Below are positions 43,113-51,619 of a stretch of 64,000 nucleotides of DNA, one piece after another. This stretch comes from Candidatus Gastranaerophilales bacterium (GTDB lineage Bacteria > Cyanobacteriota > Vampirovibrionia > Gastranaerophilales > Gastranaerophilaceae). Position 1 is the first letter of the stretch. The number at the start of each line of letters is the position of its first letter. Below the pieces are notes generated by a model, which was not told the DNA's origin, did not search any database, and worked only from the letters and a program-made list of their open reading frames with translations. The stretch is from positions 18,860-82,859 of the forward strand of contig CAJUPC010000001.1 in assembly GCA_910588555.1 (NCBI GenBank). Direction: 5' to 3'. The position numbers were made by a program, and so were the translations under genes.

Positions 43113-43140
43113 TTGAAAAATTTGGAAAATAGTTTATAAT
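43113..43140 (+). promoter_or_regulatory. Promoter shared by phase-variable pilin loci (copy 2)
   Basis: TTGAAA (43113-43118), 16-base spacer, TATAAT (43135-43140); identical to copy 1. It begins 10 bases after the phosphoesterase stop codon and gives a leader of about 125 bases before the prepilin ATG. Confidence 0.75.
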
Positions 43141-43213
43141 AAAGAAAGAAGTACGGAAGACCGGATGTGAAGAAGTCAAGCTAAGATCAGTGCTTCGCAC
43201 ATTTAAAACGTAT

Positions 43214-43233
43214 GTCGGCTTTACTAAGCCGAC
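43214..43233 (+). promoter_or_regulatory. Leader hairpin of prepilin gene
   Basis: Stem GTCGGCTT/AAGCCGAC with a 4-base loop in the 5' leader, 25 bases before the ribosome site. The same stem (GTCGGC/GCCGAC) occurs in the leader at 56465-56479. No T-run follows, so it is not a terminator. Confidence 0.55.
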
Positions 43234-43272
43234 AAAAACATATAACAACAAATAGCGAAAGGAGCTAGAAAG

Positions 43273-44069
43273 ATGAAAAAGTTATTTAATCAGAATGTCG
43301 GGGGGGGGGCAATCTAGGCTCCTTCGTCGCGAAGATAGGCTTATTACCGTTTACAAAGCAAACTTTTAATAGCTTATCCTCAAAGAAAGCAGCATTTACT
43401 TTGTCCGAGGTCTTAATCACATTAGGCATCATTGGTGTTGTTGCGGCATTGACTATGCCAACATTAATTCAAAATTACAAAAAGCATGTTGTTGAAACAA
43501 GATTGAAAAGGTTTTATTCAACAATGAATCAGGCGATAGCAATGGCAAAAATAGACTACGGTGATTATCGTGACTGGGATTTTTGGCTTGATAATTCTTT
43601 TGATGATGACGGAAATCTTATTAATAAAAGCGATAAAGTACGTAAAAATGTCGAAAAATATTTTATGCCTTATTTAAATATTGTTAAAGTAAAAGAAATT
43701 GTTGATAATCATAGCAATAAAAATTATTTGTATTATTTTCCTGACGGAAGTGCTTTTCTGTTTGGTTGGTATTCAACAAATGATATTTTTTATTATACAA
43801 ATAATCCCGAAAAGTGTATGAATTCTGAAAATTCAAGCGGCAAATGTCTGTTTATCTTTCAATTTAATCCTTTATACTGTACCGTTAACTGGATAAAATC
43901 CTGTAATAAAGGTATTGAACCGTACAAAATGTGTTGGGCAAATAATGATATCAATTTTTTATATACAAGTCCGACATACGGCTGTAAAGCAACAGGCGGG
44001 AATTATTGCGCAGCGATTATTCAGATGAACGGCTGGAAGATTCCTGAGAACTACCCTGTCAAATTTTAG
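43273..44069 (+). CDS. Prepilin-type protein with poly-G leader, out of frame (OFF)
   Basis: The ATG at 43273 (AGGAG upstream) starts MKKLFNQNV, then meets 10 G (43300-43309) and stops at TAG 43315. One more G would join it to a long leader and AAFTLSEVLITLGIIGVVAA, the prepilin helix, and a body of about 200 residues with several cysteines (CMNSENSSGKC, SCNKGIEPYKMC) ending in IIQMNGWKIPENYPVKF. The downstream frame is open throughout. It carries the shared promoter, a long leader with hairpins, and its own terminator. Confidence 0.8.
43295..43323 (+). repeat. Poly-G leader element, copy in prepilin gene (G10)
   Basis: TGTC, 10 G, then CAATCTAGGCTCCTT; one mismatch to the 3' flank of the adhesin copy. 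Confidence 0.8.
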
Positions 44070-44130
44070 AAATAACACAAATTTTGGCGAAGAGGGTAAA
44101 AACTACCCAATAAAATTTTAAGTTTCAAAA

Positions 44131-44156
44131 AACCGTCTTTCAAAGGCGGTTTTTTA
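44131..44156 (+). terminator. Intrinsic terminator
   Basis: Stem AACCGTCTTT/AAAGGCGGTT (one G-T pair) followed by six T, 60-70 bases after the prepilin stop. Confidence 0.8.
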
Positions 44157-44211
44157 GTTTTTTTGGCTTTTTTATATGTTTGTGTTAATATGCAGTTAAG
44201 GAAGTCATTAT

Positions 44212-45216
44212 ATGTATATTAATAAAGAACAGCTTGTTTCTTATATCAAAAAATTAAATGAACCTAAAGTTCTTGTAGTTGGCGATTTAGCTATTGACGA
44301 AATGATTTACGGGGACGCCGAAAGGATTTCAAGAGAGGCGCCTGTTTTAATTTTGCGTCATTCGAATACGAAATTAATTCTTGGTGCTGCTTCAAATGCA
44401 GCTCACAATGTATCTGCCTTAAACGGAGGAAAAGTTAGCGTTATAGGCGTTTGCGGCGACGATTTTCAGGCAGGACAATTGAGAGAGACTTTTGAAAATG
44501 CTAATATTAATTGCGGAAGATTAGTTGTTGACCCGTCTAGAAAAACAACAACAAAGACCAGAATTTCAGGTTCTATTACAACTTCAATTACTCAGCAGAT
44601 TGTCAGAATTGATAGACAGACTGACGGATTTTTAAGCCCTGAAATTGAAGAAGAAGTTTTGAAACAAATTGAAAGGGCAATCCCTGAACATGATGCCGTT
44701 ATTCTTTCAAACTATCATATAGGTACGCTTACTCCGTCTATTATTCAAGAAACCATAAGACTTGCTAATCAGCATAACAAAGTTATTGTTGTTGATGCGC
44801 AAAAAGATTTGGACGTTTATAAAAATGTTACTTCTATGACTCCGAATTTGCCCGATACACAAAAATCGGTCGGGTTTTCTCTTGAAACAGAAGACGATTT
44901 AAAGCGTGCAGGTGATAAATTGTTGAAAGAAACAAATGCAAAATCAATATTGATTACCTGCGGGGCTGACGGAATGTTTGTTGCAAGGGCGCATGAAAAT
45001 TATACGAAAATTCCCGTATTTAATAAATCGGAAGTTTTTGACGTTACGGGTGCGGGAGATACCGTTACTGCCGTTTATACGCTTGCTCTTGCGGCAGGAG
45101 CTGACCCTGCGTATGCTGCGATTATAGGTAATGTTGCTGCAAGTATCGTTGTAAGACAATTCGGTTGTGCCACTACAACTATTGATGAAATTTTATCTGC
45201 CGTTGAAAACTTATAA
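44212..45216 (+). CDS. D-glycero-beta-D-manno-heptose-7-phosphate kinase (HldE kinase domain/RfaE1)
   Basis: A 334-residue PfkB-family sugar kinase corresponding to the kinase half of E. coli HldE, with no adenylyltransferase half. Motifs: VVGDLAIDEMIYGDAERISREAP at the N-terminus (substrate region), LGAASNAAHNVSALGG-like glycines, and the catalytic VTGAGDTVTA near the C-terminus. It phosphorylates heptose-7-phosphate for LPS core synthesis. AAGGAAG precedes the ATG. It leads an operon with the DUF4330 and O-antigen ligase genes. Confidence 0.9.
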   Translation: MYINKEQLVSYIKKLNEPKVLVVGDLAIDEMIYGDAERISREAPVLILRHSNTKLILGAASNAAHNVSALNGGKVSVIGVCGDDFQAGQLRETFENANINCGRLVVDPSRKTTTKTRISGSITTSITQQIVRIDRQTDGFLSPEIEEEVLKQIERAIPEHDAVILSNYHIGTLTPSIIQETIRLANQHNKVIVVDAQKDLDVYKNVTSMTPNLPDTQKSVGFSLETEDDLKRAGDKLLKETNAKSILITCGADGMFVARAHENYTKIPVFNKSEVFDVTGAGDTVTAVYTLALAAGADPAYAAIIGNVAASIVVRQFGCATTTIDEILSAVENL

Positions 45217-45240
45217 ACGGTTAATATGGAGAGAAACTTT

Positions 45241-45807
45241 ATGGAAAAAATAAAAGAAATTTTTAGTAAAATCAGAACAGTTGACTATATTATTATAGTA
45301 GGTATTCTTCTTGCTTTAATTGTCGGATTTTTTACTTTTAAAAATTTCAGACAAACTGCGTCAAATCAAATTGAAGCAACTTCTAAAATTTCGTTTCAGG
45401 TATTTATTAGAGGCGTAACTTTGACAGGAAACGAAATTCCTTTGCGTGCAAAAGAAAAAACTTTTATAAGTATCAGAAATGTTCCGTATTCTGACTTGGA
45501 CATTTTAGCGGTTAAAGCTGACAGAAAGAAAATTGTTCTTCCAACTATTAACAGCAAAAAAGTTGTAATTGTCGAAGATGTTTCACAGGCAAATATGTAT
45601 GATATTACCGTAACTCTTACTGATACCGCAAAAATTACAAAAGATGGTGCGGTTGTAGGCGGTAACAAGATTAAAATGGGCTTGCCTATTACTCTTGAAG
45701 GTGTGGATTACAAATTTACAGGCACGGTTTCTGATTTGAAAGTTATGCCCGAAACAGATGATAACAAATTTCATGACACTATAAATACAAACAACGATGT
45801 TCAATAA
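45241..45807 (+). CDS. DUF4330-family membrane-anchored protein
   Basis: A 188-residue protein with one N-terminal membrane helix (YIIIVGILLALIVGFFTFKN) and an extracytoplasmic beta-rich domain. The pattern matches the DUF4330 family, of unknown function, common in Firmicutes and Cyanobacteria. GGAGAG lies 8 bases before this ATG, which is preferred over the ATG at 45226 that overlaps it. The gene overlaps the O-antigen ligase gene by 11 bases, hinting at a role in surface polysaccharide. Confidence 0.75.
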   Translation: MEKIKEIFSKIRTVDYIIIVGILLALIVGFFTFKNFRQTASNQIEATSKISFQVFIRGVTLTGNEIPLRAKEKTFISIRNVPYSDLDILAVKADRKKIVLPTINSKKVVIVEDVSQANMYDITVTLTDTAKITKDGAVVGGNKIKMGLPITLEGVDYKFTGTVSDLKVMPETDDNKFHDTINTNNDVQ

Positions 45808-47122
45808 GATAATAAGATTTACACAGAGCAAAACAGAATATTTGTACGAAAACAGCTTGTTTTTGCAAAATATTGACAAATTTATTTTTGCCTCGATTAT
45901 TGCTGTTTTCTTTGCTTCGACGGTAATGTCATCTGATATTATCGGTTTTATTGCATTAATTACTGTCTTTTTGACTTTCGTAAAAATTCTGACAAAACCT
46001 GAAGAAAATCTGACTTGCAAAACTTTTGAATTATGGCTTTTAGCTTACTTTATGATTGTTGTGATAAGCCTTGCAGGCTCAACTTTGTTTCATTTGAGTT
46101 TGAAAGGGTTTTTTAAAACTTTTACATACCTTGCATTTTATTGTTCAACTGTTCAGTATTTGAAAAGCAATAAGGATAAAATCCCTTTTATATTCGGTGC
46201 AATCGGCTTGTGTGTAAGTTTTGAGGCAGTTGTAGGATTTTTGCAAAACTTTGCGCATGTTGAAGAAATTTCCACCTGGCAGGATGTTTCACATCTTAAT
46301 CCCGAACAGGTAATGACACGAGTATATGGGACGTTAAAACCGTTAAATCCTAATTTGCTGGGCGGGTATTTTGTTGCGGGAATTCCTGCGGTTTACGGAT
46401 TGGCTGCATATTTTCTTAATGAAAAGAATTATAAACGTGCAATTACGGCTCTTATATTGGCACTGGTGTCTACAATAACATTGTTTTTAACAGGATGTCG
46501 CGGCTCATATATCGGTATGCTTGTTATTATGACAGGAATGTTTGCTGTTTCTGCTAAATACCTGTGGAACAATTACAAACAGATTTATTTATCTCTGGTA
46601 GGCGGGGTTTTTGCGCTTGTAACTTTTGCTATACTTTTAAGCTCGTCATTGAGGGCAAGAGTTTTGTCGATTTTTGCCATGAGGCAGGACAGTTCAAATT
46701 CTTTCAGATTTAATGTGTATCAATCGTCTTTTGAAATGTTTAAGGATAACTGGCTTTTGGGAATTGGTGTCGGTAACAAAAATTTCCGTGAGATATACGG
46801 GTTGTATATGAAAACGGGATTTGACGCATTAAGTGCTTATAATATTTATCTTGAAATAGCTGTTGAAAGCGGAATTTTTGCATTAATTGCATATCTAGGA
46901 TTTTTAATCACATTAATAAAAAATTCAGTGAAATTCATATTAAAATCAGCAGAGACAAAATCAGTTATATTTGTATCTGCTGCGTTAATTTCAATATGTG
47001 CCGTAAGTATTCATGGGCTTGTAGATACGGTATTTTTTAGACCGCAAATTCAATTTATATTTTGGACAATGGCTGCAGTGATTAGTTCTTTGCTTTCTGA
47101 TAAACAAGTTTACCAGGGATAG
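45797..47122 (+). CDS. O-antigen ligase/polymerase family membrane protein
   Basis: A 441-residue protein with about ten to twelve membrane segments and a large loop containing TRVYGTLKPLNPNLLGGYFV, the Wzy_C/WaaL-type signature, followed by LTGCRGSYIGM and RFNVYQSSFEMFKDNWLLGIGVGN. Such proteins either ligate O-antigen to lipid A-core or polymerise it. Its operon with a heptose kinase supports LPS. The last 13 bases overlap the convergent prepilin gene. Confidence 0.88.
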   Translation: MFNKIIRFTQSKTEYLYENSLFLQNIDKFIFASIIAVFFASTVMSSDIIGFIALITVFLTFVKILTKPEENLTCKTFELWLLAYFMIVVISLAGSTLFHLSLKGFFKTFTYLAFYCSTVQYLKSNKDKIPFIFGAIGLCVSFEAVVGFLQNFAHVEEISTWQDVSHLNPEQVMTRVYGTLKPLNPNLLGGYFVAGIPAVYGLAAYFLNEKNYKRAITALILALVSTITLFLTGCRGSYIGMLVIMTGMFAVSAKYLWNNYKQIYLSLVGGVFALVTFAILLSSSLRARVLSIFAMRQDSSNSFRFNVYQSSFEMFKDNWLLGIGVGNKNFREIYGLYMKTGFDALSAYNIYLEIAVESGIFALIAYLGFLITLIKNSVKFILKSAETKSVIFVSAALISICAVSIHGLVDTVFFRPQIQFIFWTMAAVISSLLSDKQVYQG

Positions 47123-47877
47123 TCTTTAGACATTTGCCAACTATCTTTTAATATGAGGCTGGCACAACTTACTCCTGCATATCCCGATTGATTATCTTTA
47201 TTGCAACCGTGTTTAAATGTTGTGGAAATAATTTCATCTCTGGAATAATCGTTGGCCATAGGAACGATTTTTCCGCTTTTAAAAGGAATTATCATTGCAA
47301 ATACGTCTTTGCCAAGCATATTTGGTCCTTTTCTATGACCGTTTATGTCTATTGATATTTGCAGATGGTGGTCGTTATAATCAATCGGGTGAGGACCGTG
47401 TGTCCAAAAATAAATTGAAGTTCCGTTGTTTAAAACCGCACAGCCGCAAACTTGACCAAAGCCTGATATTTTATAATCAACAGCCTCATTGCCTGCAATG
47501 GTTTTTGTGTCAGCCCAGCAATCTTCGGAAGTTGGTATGGATGTTTTTATTGTTTTTAAATATGGAAAGAGATAGTTTTCAGCAAATGCTTGAGTATTAC
47601 CTAAATGATTTTTGTCAGGCAGTGTCCAGTTTACGGTTTCGCCATTAAATGCTTCTGACATTTTTATTGCCTGTTGAACTGTTGCCATGTCTTTTTGGAG
47701 TTTGGAAACAGTTTGTTTTTTCTGGTAATTAGCAATCAAAGACGGCATTGTAAGAGCGGAAACAACGCCGATAATGCCGAGGGTTATTAAAACTTCTGCC
47801 AAAGTAAACGCGATTTTTTTCGACATTCCGGCAGGGTAAAAAAACTCTGCCAGAGTAAAAGCATTAAATTTTTTCAT
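47110..47877 (-). CDS. Prepilin-type protein with tandem prepilin signals
   Basis: A 255-residue prepilin-family protein without a poly-G run. Its start is unusual: MKKFNAFTLAE is followed by FFYPAGMSKKI and then AFTLAEVLITLGIIGVVSAL, so the cleavage motif occurs twice. An internal ATG begins MSKKIAFTLAE, itself a complete prepilin start. A seven-T run lies between the two. GAGG precedes the first ATG. The C-terminal body ends in SLILKDSWQMSKDYPW, as in the prepilin at 56503. An inverted repeat lies just upstream. Confidence 0.85.
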   Translation of the reverse strand: MKKFNAFTLAEFFYPAGMSKKIAFTLAEVLITLGIIGVVSALTMPSLIANYQKKQTVSKLQKDMATVQQAIKMSEAFNGETVNWTLPDKNHLGNTQAFAENYLFPYLKTIKTSIPTSEDCWADTKTIAGNEAVDYKISGFGQVCGCAVLNNGTSIYFWTHGPHPIDYNDHHLQISIDINGHRKGPNMLGKDVFAMIIPFKSGKIVPMANDYSRDEIISTTFKHGCNKDNQSGYAGVSCASLILKDSWQMSKDYPW

Positions 47878-47895
47878 AATCAAACCTCAATATTA

Positions 47896-47949
47896 TTATA
47901 CTTGTCTATATATAAATAATGTAATCTACTTATATATAGACAAGTATAA
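47896..47949. promoter_or_regulatory. 20-base inverted repeat between divergent prepilin and HTH genes
   Basis: Perfect arms TTATACTTGTCTATATATAA (47896-47915) and its reverse complement (47930-47949) with a 14-base spacer. It lies 18 bases before the prepilin ATG and just upstream of the promoter of the HTH gene, so it can act on both. Confidence 0.6.
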
Positions 47950-47990
47950 CGTGCTTTGTTACGTATGTCAATATACAATATAATGGATAA

Positions 47991-48215
47991 ATGATTATTA
48001 ATGATTTAAATGATTTTCAACTTGTGAAATATCTGCTTAATAAAGAATATATGCTTCAAAAAGATTTGTCCGAAAAACTTAATGAAAAAAACGGCAAAGA
48101 TACTAAGCCTGCAAATTTTTCTGCAAAATTGAAACGAGAATACCTTACTTATCGTGAATTAAGACAGATTTGTGATATTTTGGGTTATGATTTAATAATT
48201 GAAAAACGTAAATGA
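47991..48215 (+). CDS. Small helix-turn-helix regulator
   Basis: A 74-residue protein with LMQKDLSEKLNEKNG-like and LKREYLTYRELRQICDILGY helices, resembling XRE-type small phage-like regulators that lack a separate ligand domain. The promoter is clear: TTGTTA (47956-47961), 17-base spacer, TATAAT (47979-47984), then six bases to the ATG, so the message should be leaderless. It likely binds the inverted repeat at 47896-47949 and controls the divergent prepilin gene; that is inference. Confidence 0.75.
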   Translation: MIINDLNDFQLVKYLLNKEYMLQKDLSEKLNEKNGKDTKPANFSAKLKREYLTYRELRQICDILGYDLIIEKRK

Positions 48216-48245
48216 TTGAATTATTTATTCTATTTATGTTAAGCG

Positions 48246-49172
48246 TTAAACATTTCCTGTTGAACTGTTTCTGTCATCTTCAAGCTGTTTGATATCAATG
48301 TTGTCATTGTCGTCAGCGTATGTGTTCATAACAGGAACGTCGATTTCTACATTTACATCAGCGTCAACCATTTCTATATCAGCTTTTGCAAAGTCTTTTG
48401 TTTTGCCGTCTTCCATTTTGACGGAAACTTTTCCGCACATAAAATTCAAATTGCAAACTTTGCCGAGTCCGTCAGGCGTCATAACAGAAGAACCTATTGG
48501 CGGCATTCCTTTTGCTGCGTCAATATAGTTTGAGTATTCATAAGTCAGACAGCACAAAAGTCTTCCGCATGTGCCAGAGATTTTTCCCGGGGCAATCGGC
48601 ATTCCCTGATCTTTTGCCAGTTTTACGTTAATCGTACCGAATTTTCTCAGATAAGAGCAACAGCAGAATGGTTTACCGCAAACGCCGCATCCTTCAATAA
48701 TTGAAGTTTCATCGCGAACACCTATGTGGCGCAGGTCAATTCTTACGCGTGTAAATGTTTGAGTTAAGTCTTTTAATAATGCTCTGAAATCAACTCTTTC
48801 AGGAGCTGTGTAATAAAATGTTATCTTACGTCTGTCAAATGTTATACGGCATTGAACAAGGTTCATATTTAGTCTGTGTTGTTCAATTAAAGCTTTGCAT
48901 TTAAAGAAAGATGTAACTTCTTCTTTTTTTATGTCATCAAGAGTTTGCAAATCTCGTTGAGAAAGTGTTCTGATAACCTGAAAAGCTTCCGGTTTATTTT
49001 TGCAGTTTTGCCAGCAGGCTGAAACTTTTGAATTTACAATAAAAGCTTTTAATGCTTCTTCGCCTTTTTCAGTTCTGACAAGCACCATTTCACCGTCTTC
49101 TATTTTTAAAGTTTCTGGAACAATAAGGGGATGAAATGTGTTTTTTAAGTATTCAACAGCGTATTTATACAT
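48246..49172 (-). CDS. PSP1 domain protein (RicT/YaaT-like)
   Basis: A 308-residue protein of the PSP1/RicT family. The signature cysteines are clustered in CGVCGKPFCCCSYLRKFG and KISGTCGRLLCCLTYE, which in B. subtilis RicT help bind Fe-S clusters in the complex that affects RNase Y-dependent RNA maturation. The N-terminal MVLVRTEKGEEALKAFIV is also typical. It overlaps gpsA by eight bases at the end of the ribH operon. Confidence 0.88.
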   Translation of the reverse strand: MYKYAVEYLKNTFHPLIVPETLKIEDGEMVLVRTEKGEEALKAFIVNSKVSACWQNCKNKPEAFQVIRTLSQRDLQTLDDIKKEEVTSFFKCKALIEQHRLNMNLVQCRITFDRRKITFYYTAPERVDFRALLKDLTQTFTRVRIDLRHIGVRDETSIIEGCGVCGKPFCCCSYLRKFGTINVKLAKDQGMPIAPGKISGTCGRLLCCLTYEYSNYIDAAKGMPPIGSSVMTPDGLGKVCNLNFMCGKVSVKMEDGKTKDFAKADIEMVDADVNVEIDVPVMNTYADDNDNIDIKQLEDDRNSSTGNV

Positions 49173-50166
49173 ATCTTTCTTCTTCTTTTAACTTTCTGTT
49201 CATAAGCTTGTCAAGCAAAGCCTGCGGTGTAATATCTGTGTAAACGGCTTCATAAATTGCGTTTGAAACGGGAACTTCAATATCGAGTTTTTTGGCAAGT
49301 TCGCAAATTGCTTTAGAAGTTTTAACACCCTCGGCAACTGAACCGAGTTCTGCTAAAATATCGTTGATTTTTTTACCTTTTGCAAGCATAGAACCGACAG
49401 TGTAATTTCTTGACATAGGGCTTGAGCAGGTTGCAATCAAATCACCCATTCCCGATAAACCGTATAAAGTAGACGGATTTGCACCGAGATTGATACTTAC
49501 ACGAACGATTTCTGCCATTCCGCGGGTTAAAAGTGTTCCTGCGCAATTGTCGCCAAGCCCCATTGTGTGTGCAAAGCCTGATGCGATTGCAATTACGTTT
49601 TTCAATGAACCACCGAGTTCAACGCCGATTACATCAGTATTGGTGTAAATTCTGAATTTTGACGGTACATTCATTGCTTTTTGAACAAATTCGGCAGTTT
49701 TAATATCTTCACAAGCCGCGCAGGCTGCTGTCGGAAGCCCTGCAAGAACTTCTTTTGCCAATGTGGGACCTGAAAGAATTACAAGTTTTTGTTCGGGAAG
49801 AACATCTTTTATAACCTCAGACATTCTCATTAATGATGGTAATTCAATACCTTTTGAAGCATTTACAAGAACCTGTTCACTCTTTATTCCTGCTTCTTTA
49901 AGTTTTTCGCAAACATCTCTTGTGCCTGATGTTGCAACAACAGAAAGAATTATGTCTGCGCCTGAAATTGCAGATTTCAAATCAGAAGTTATTTCAATTT
50001 TATTATCCAATTGAACTTCAAGTGGTTTAGAACAATGTTTGTTTTTGATTAAATCTTCTGATAAATCCTGTTCTCTTCCCCAAACCGTAATTTCATCAAA
50101 ATTATTTGTTAATAACCACGCTAAAGTTAAACCCCAGCATCCAGCTCCCAATACCGTTAATTTCAT
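49165..50166 (-). CDS. gpsA: Glycerol-3-phosphate dehydrogenase [NAD(P)+]
   Basis: A 333-residue GpsA, making sn-glycerol-3-phosphate for phospholipids. NAD-binding is at VLGAGCWGLTLAWLLTNN; the substrate region has LSGPTLAKEV and the catalytic lysine lies in GVELGGSLKNVIAIASG; GLSGMGDLIATCSSPMSRN is another family block. It overlaps murQ and the PSP1 gene, so the three are translationally coupled. Confidence 0.96.
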   Translation of the reverse strand: MKLTVLGAGCWGLTLAWLLTNNFDEITVWGREQDLSEDLIKNKHCSKPLEVQLDNKIEITSDLKSAISGADIILSVVATSGTRDVCEKLKEAGIKSEQVLVNASKGIELPSLMRMSEVIKDVLPEQKLVILSGPTLAKEVLAGLPTAACAACEDIKTAEFVQKAMNVPSKFRIYTNTDVIGVELGGSLKNVIAIASGFAHTMGLGDNCAGTLLTRGMAEIVRVSINLGANPSTLYGLSGMGDLIATCSSPMSRNYTVGSMLAKGKKINDILAELGSVAEGVKTSKAICELAKKLDIEVPVSNAIYEAVYTDITPQALLDKLMNRKLKEEERYV

Positions 50167-51059
50167 CTGCTTACCTCATATATATGTAATAATTTGCGAA
50201 GGACTCCGCCATGTTTTTTTAATTCTAATCTTGCCTGTTCAACTTCAAGTTTCATTGAAATTGCAACGATTGCGGTTTTTATTTCCCAATCGCATTTTAA
50301 AAGCGCCGCCAAAGCATCGCTGTGTGAAACATCAGCAATTTGTGCGACAATTCTTATTGCTCTGTCTTTAAGTTTTTCGTTTGTAGCTTTCAAATCAATC
50401 ATAAAGTTTTCGTAAGTTTTTCCTATTTTTATCATTGAACCTGTTGAAAGCATATTCAAAATCATTTTTTGTGCGGTTCCGGCTTTTAATCTTGAAGAAC
50501 CCGCAATAACTTCGGGCCCGACTTCCGCGCAAATTACAAGACCTGCTTCTTCTGCAATTTTACCTTTAGAATTGCAAGTAATTGCGATTGTGCGGCAGTT
50601 TATGTCATCTGCTCTTTTTAAAACACCAAGTAAATATTTGGGGTTTCCGCTTGCAGAAATAACAACAGCAACATCATTTTCTGTTAAAATTTTAGCGTCT
50701 TCATAACCCTGTTCGAAGTCGTCTTCTGCGCCTTCAACAGCAGTTCTGAAAGCAGTGTCGCCGCCAGCAATAATTCCTTGAACCATATCGGCAGAAACGC
50801 TAAAAGTCGGAGGACATTCGGAAGCGTCAAGAATACCGAGTCTGCCTGAAGTGCCTGCTCCGAAATAGAACAATCTTCCGCCTTTTAAAAACTGTTTTGC
50901 AATCAAATCAATTGCTTGAGCGATGTGTTCAGTTTCTTCTTCAACTGCAAGCGCGACAAGCCTGTCTTCCTCGTTCATTTTTTTTACCATTTCAACAGTC
51001 GAAAGAATATCAATATCTTTCGTGTTCTCGTTTCGGTATTCTGTGATAACTTCGCTCAT
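50163..51059 (-). CDS. murQ: N-acetylmuramic acid 6-phosphate etherase
   Basis: A 298-residue SIS-domain lyase that cleaves the lactyl ether of MurNAc-6-phosphate in peptidoglycan recycling. Motifs: FYFGAGTSGRLGILDASECPP, GIIAGGDTAFRTAVEGAEDD and VISASGNPKYLLGVL. With the lytic transglycosylase elsewhere in the window it supports wall recycling. It starts 18 bases after the ribH stop and overlaps gpsA by four bases. Confidence 0.96.
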   Translation of the reverse strand: MSEVITEYRNENTKDIDILSTVEMVKKMNEEDRLVALAVEEETEHIAQAIDLIAKQFLKGGRLFYFGAGTSGRLGILDASECPPTFSVSADMVQGIIAGGDTAFRTAVEGAEDDFEQGYEDAKILTENDVAVVISASGNPKYLLGVLKRADDINCRTIAITCNSKGKIAEEAGLVICAEVGPEVIAGSSRLKAGTAQKMILNMLSTGSMIKIGKTYENFMIDLKATNEKLKDRAIRIVAQIADVSHSDALAALLKCDWEIKTAIVAISMKLEVEQARLELKKHGGVLRKLLHIYEVSR

Positions 51060-51077
51060 ATTGTACTCCTTTAAACA

Positions 51078-51539
51078 CTAAATCAGTTTATATAAATTAA
51101 CCATTTCAATAGCAGATTTTGCAGCGTCTGAACCTTTGTTTCCTGCTTTTGTGCCAGCTCTTTCAATCGCTTGTTCAATATTGTCTGTTGTTAGTACGCC
51201 GAAAATTACGGGAACACCTGTTTGAAGGCTTACTTGTGCAACACCTTTGGAAACTTCCGCACAAACATAATCGTAGTGCGATGTAGAGCCTTTAATTACA
51301 GCACCGAGTGTGATAATTGCACTGTATTTTCCTGATTGTGCAAATTTTTGAGCAGTCAAAGGAATTTCAAATGCCCCCGGTACTCTAACGATATCTATAT
51401 TTTCGTCAGCAACACCGTGGCGTTTAAGTTCATCAACAGCACCGTCAAGAAGTTTTGAACCGATAAAATCGTTAAATCTTGAAAGAATTATACAATACCT
51501 TTCATTCCCTGCAACTAACTGACCTTCGTATGTTTTCAT
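51078..51539 (-). CDS. ribH: 6,7-dimethyl-8-ribityllumazine synthase
   Basis: A 153-residue lumazine synthase, the penultimate step of riboflavin synthesis. Family blocks: RFNDFIGSKLLDGAVDEL, VRVPGAFEIPLTAQKFA, LGAVIKGSTSHYDYVCAEV and FGVLTTDNIEQAIERAG with the catalytic His in HYDY. It is the first gene of an operon with murQ, gpsA and the PSP1 gene. No other rib gene is close and no FMN riboswitch is seen upstream. Confidence 0.97.
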   Translation of the reverse strand: MKTYEGQLVAGNERYCIILSRFNDFIGSKLLDGAVDELKRHGVADENIDIVRVPGAFEIPLTAQKFAQSGKYSAIITLGAVIKGSTSHYDYVCAEVSKGVAQVSLQTGVPVIFGVLTTDNIEQAIERAGTKAGNKGSDAAKSAIEMVNLYKLI

Positions 51540-51559
51540 ATTTACTCTCCTTTGAGCAT

Positions 51560-51588
51560 ATTATACGATATACAAGGACAATTTACAA
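51560..51588 (-). promoter_or_regulatory. Promoter of the ribH-murQ-gpsA-PSP1 operon
   Basis: Reading leftwards: TTGTAA (51588-51583), 17-base spacer, TATAAT (51565-51560), then GGAG and the ribH ATG at 51539. Confidence 0.65.
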
Positions 51589-51619
51589 CAGTACGTAAAG
51601 TTATATTATGTGTAAATTA

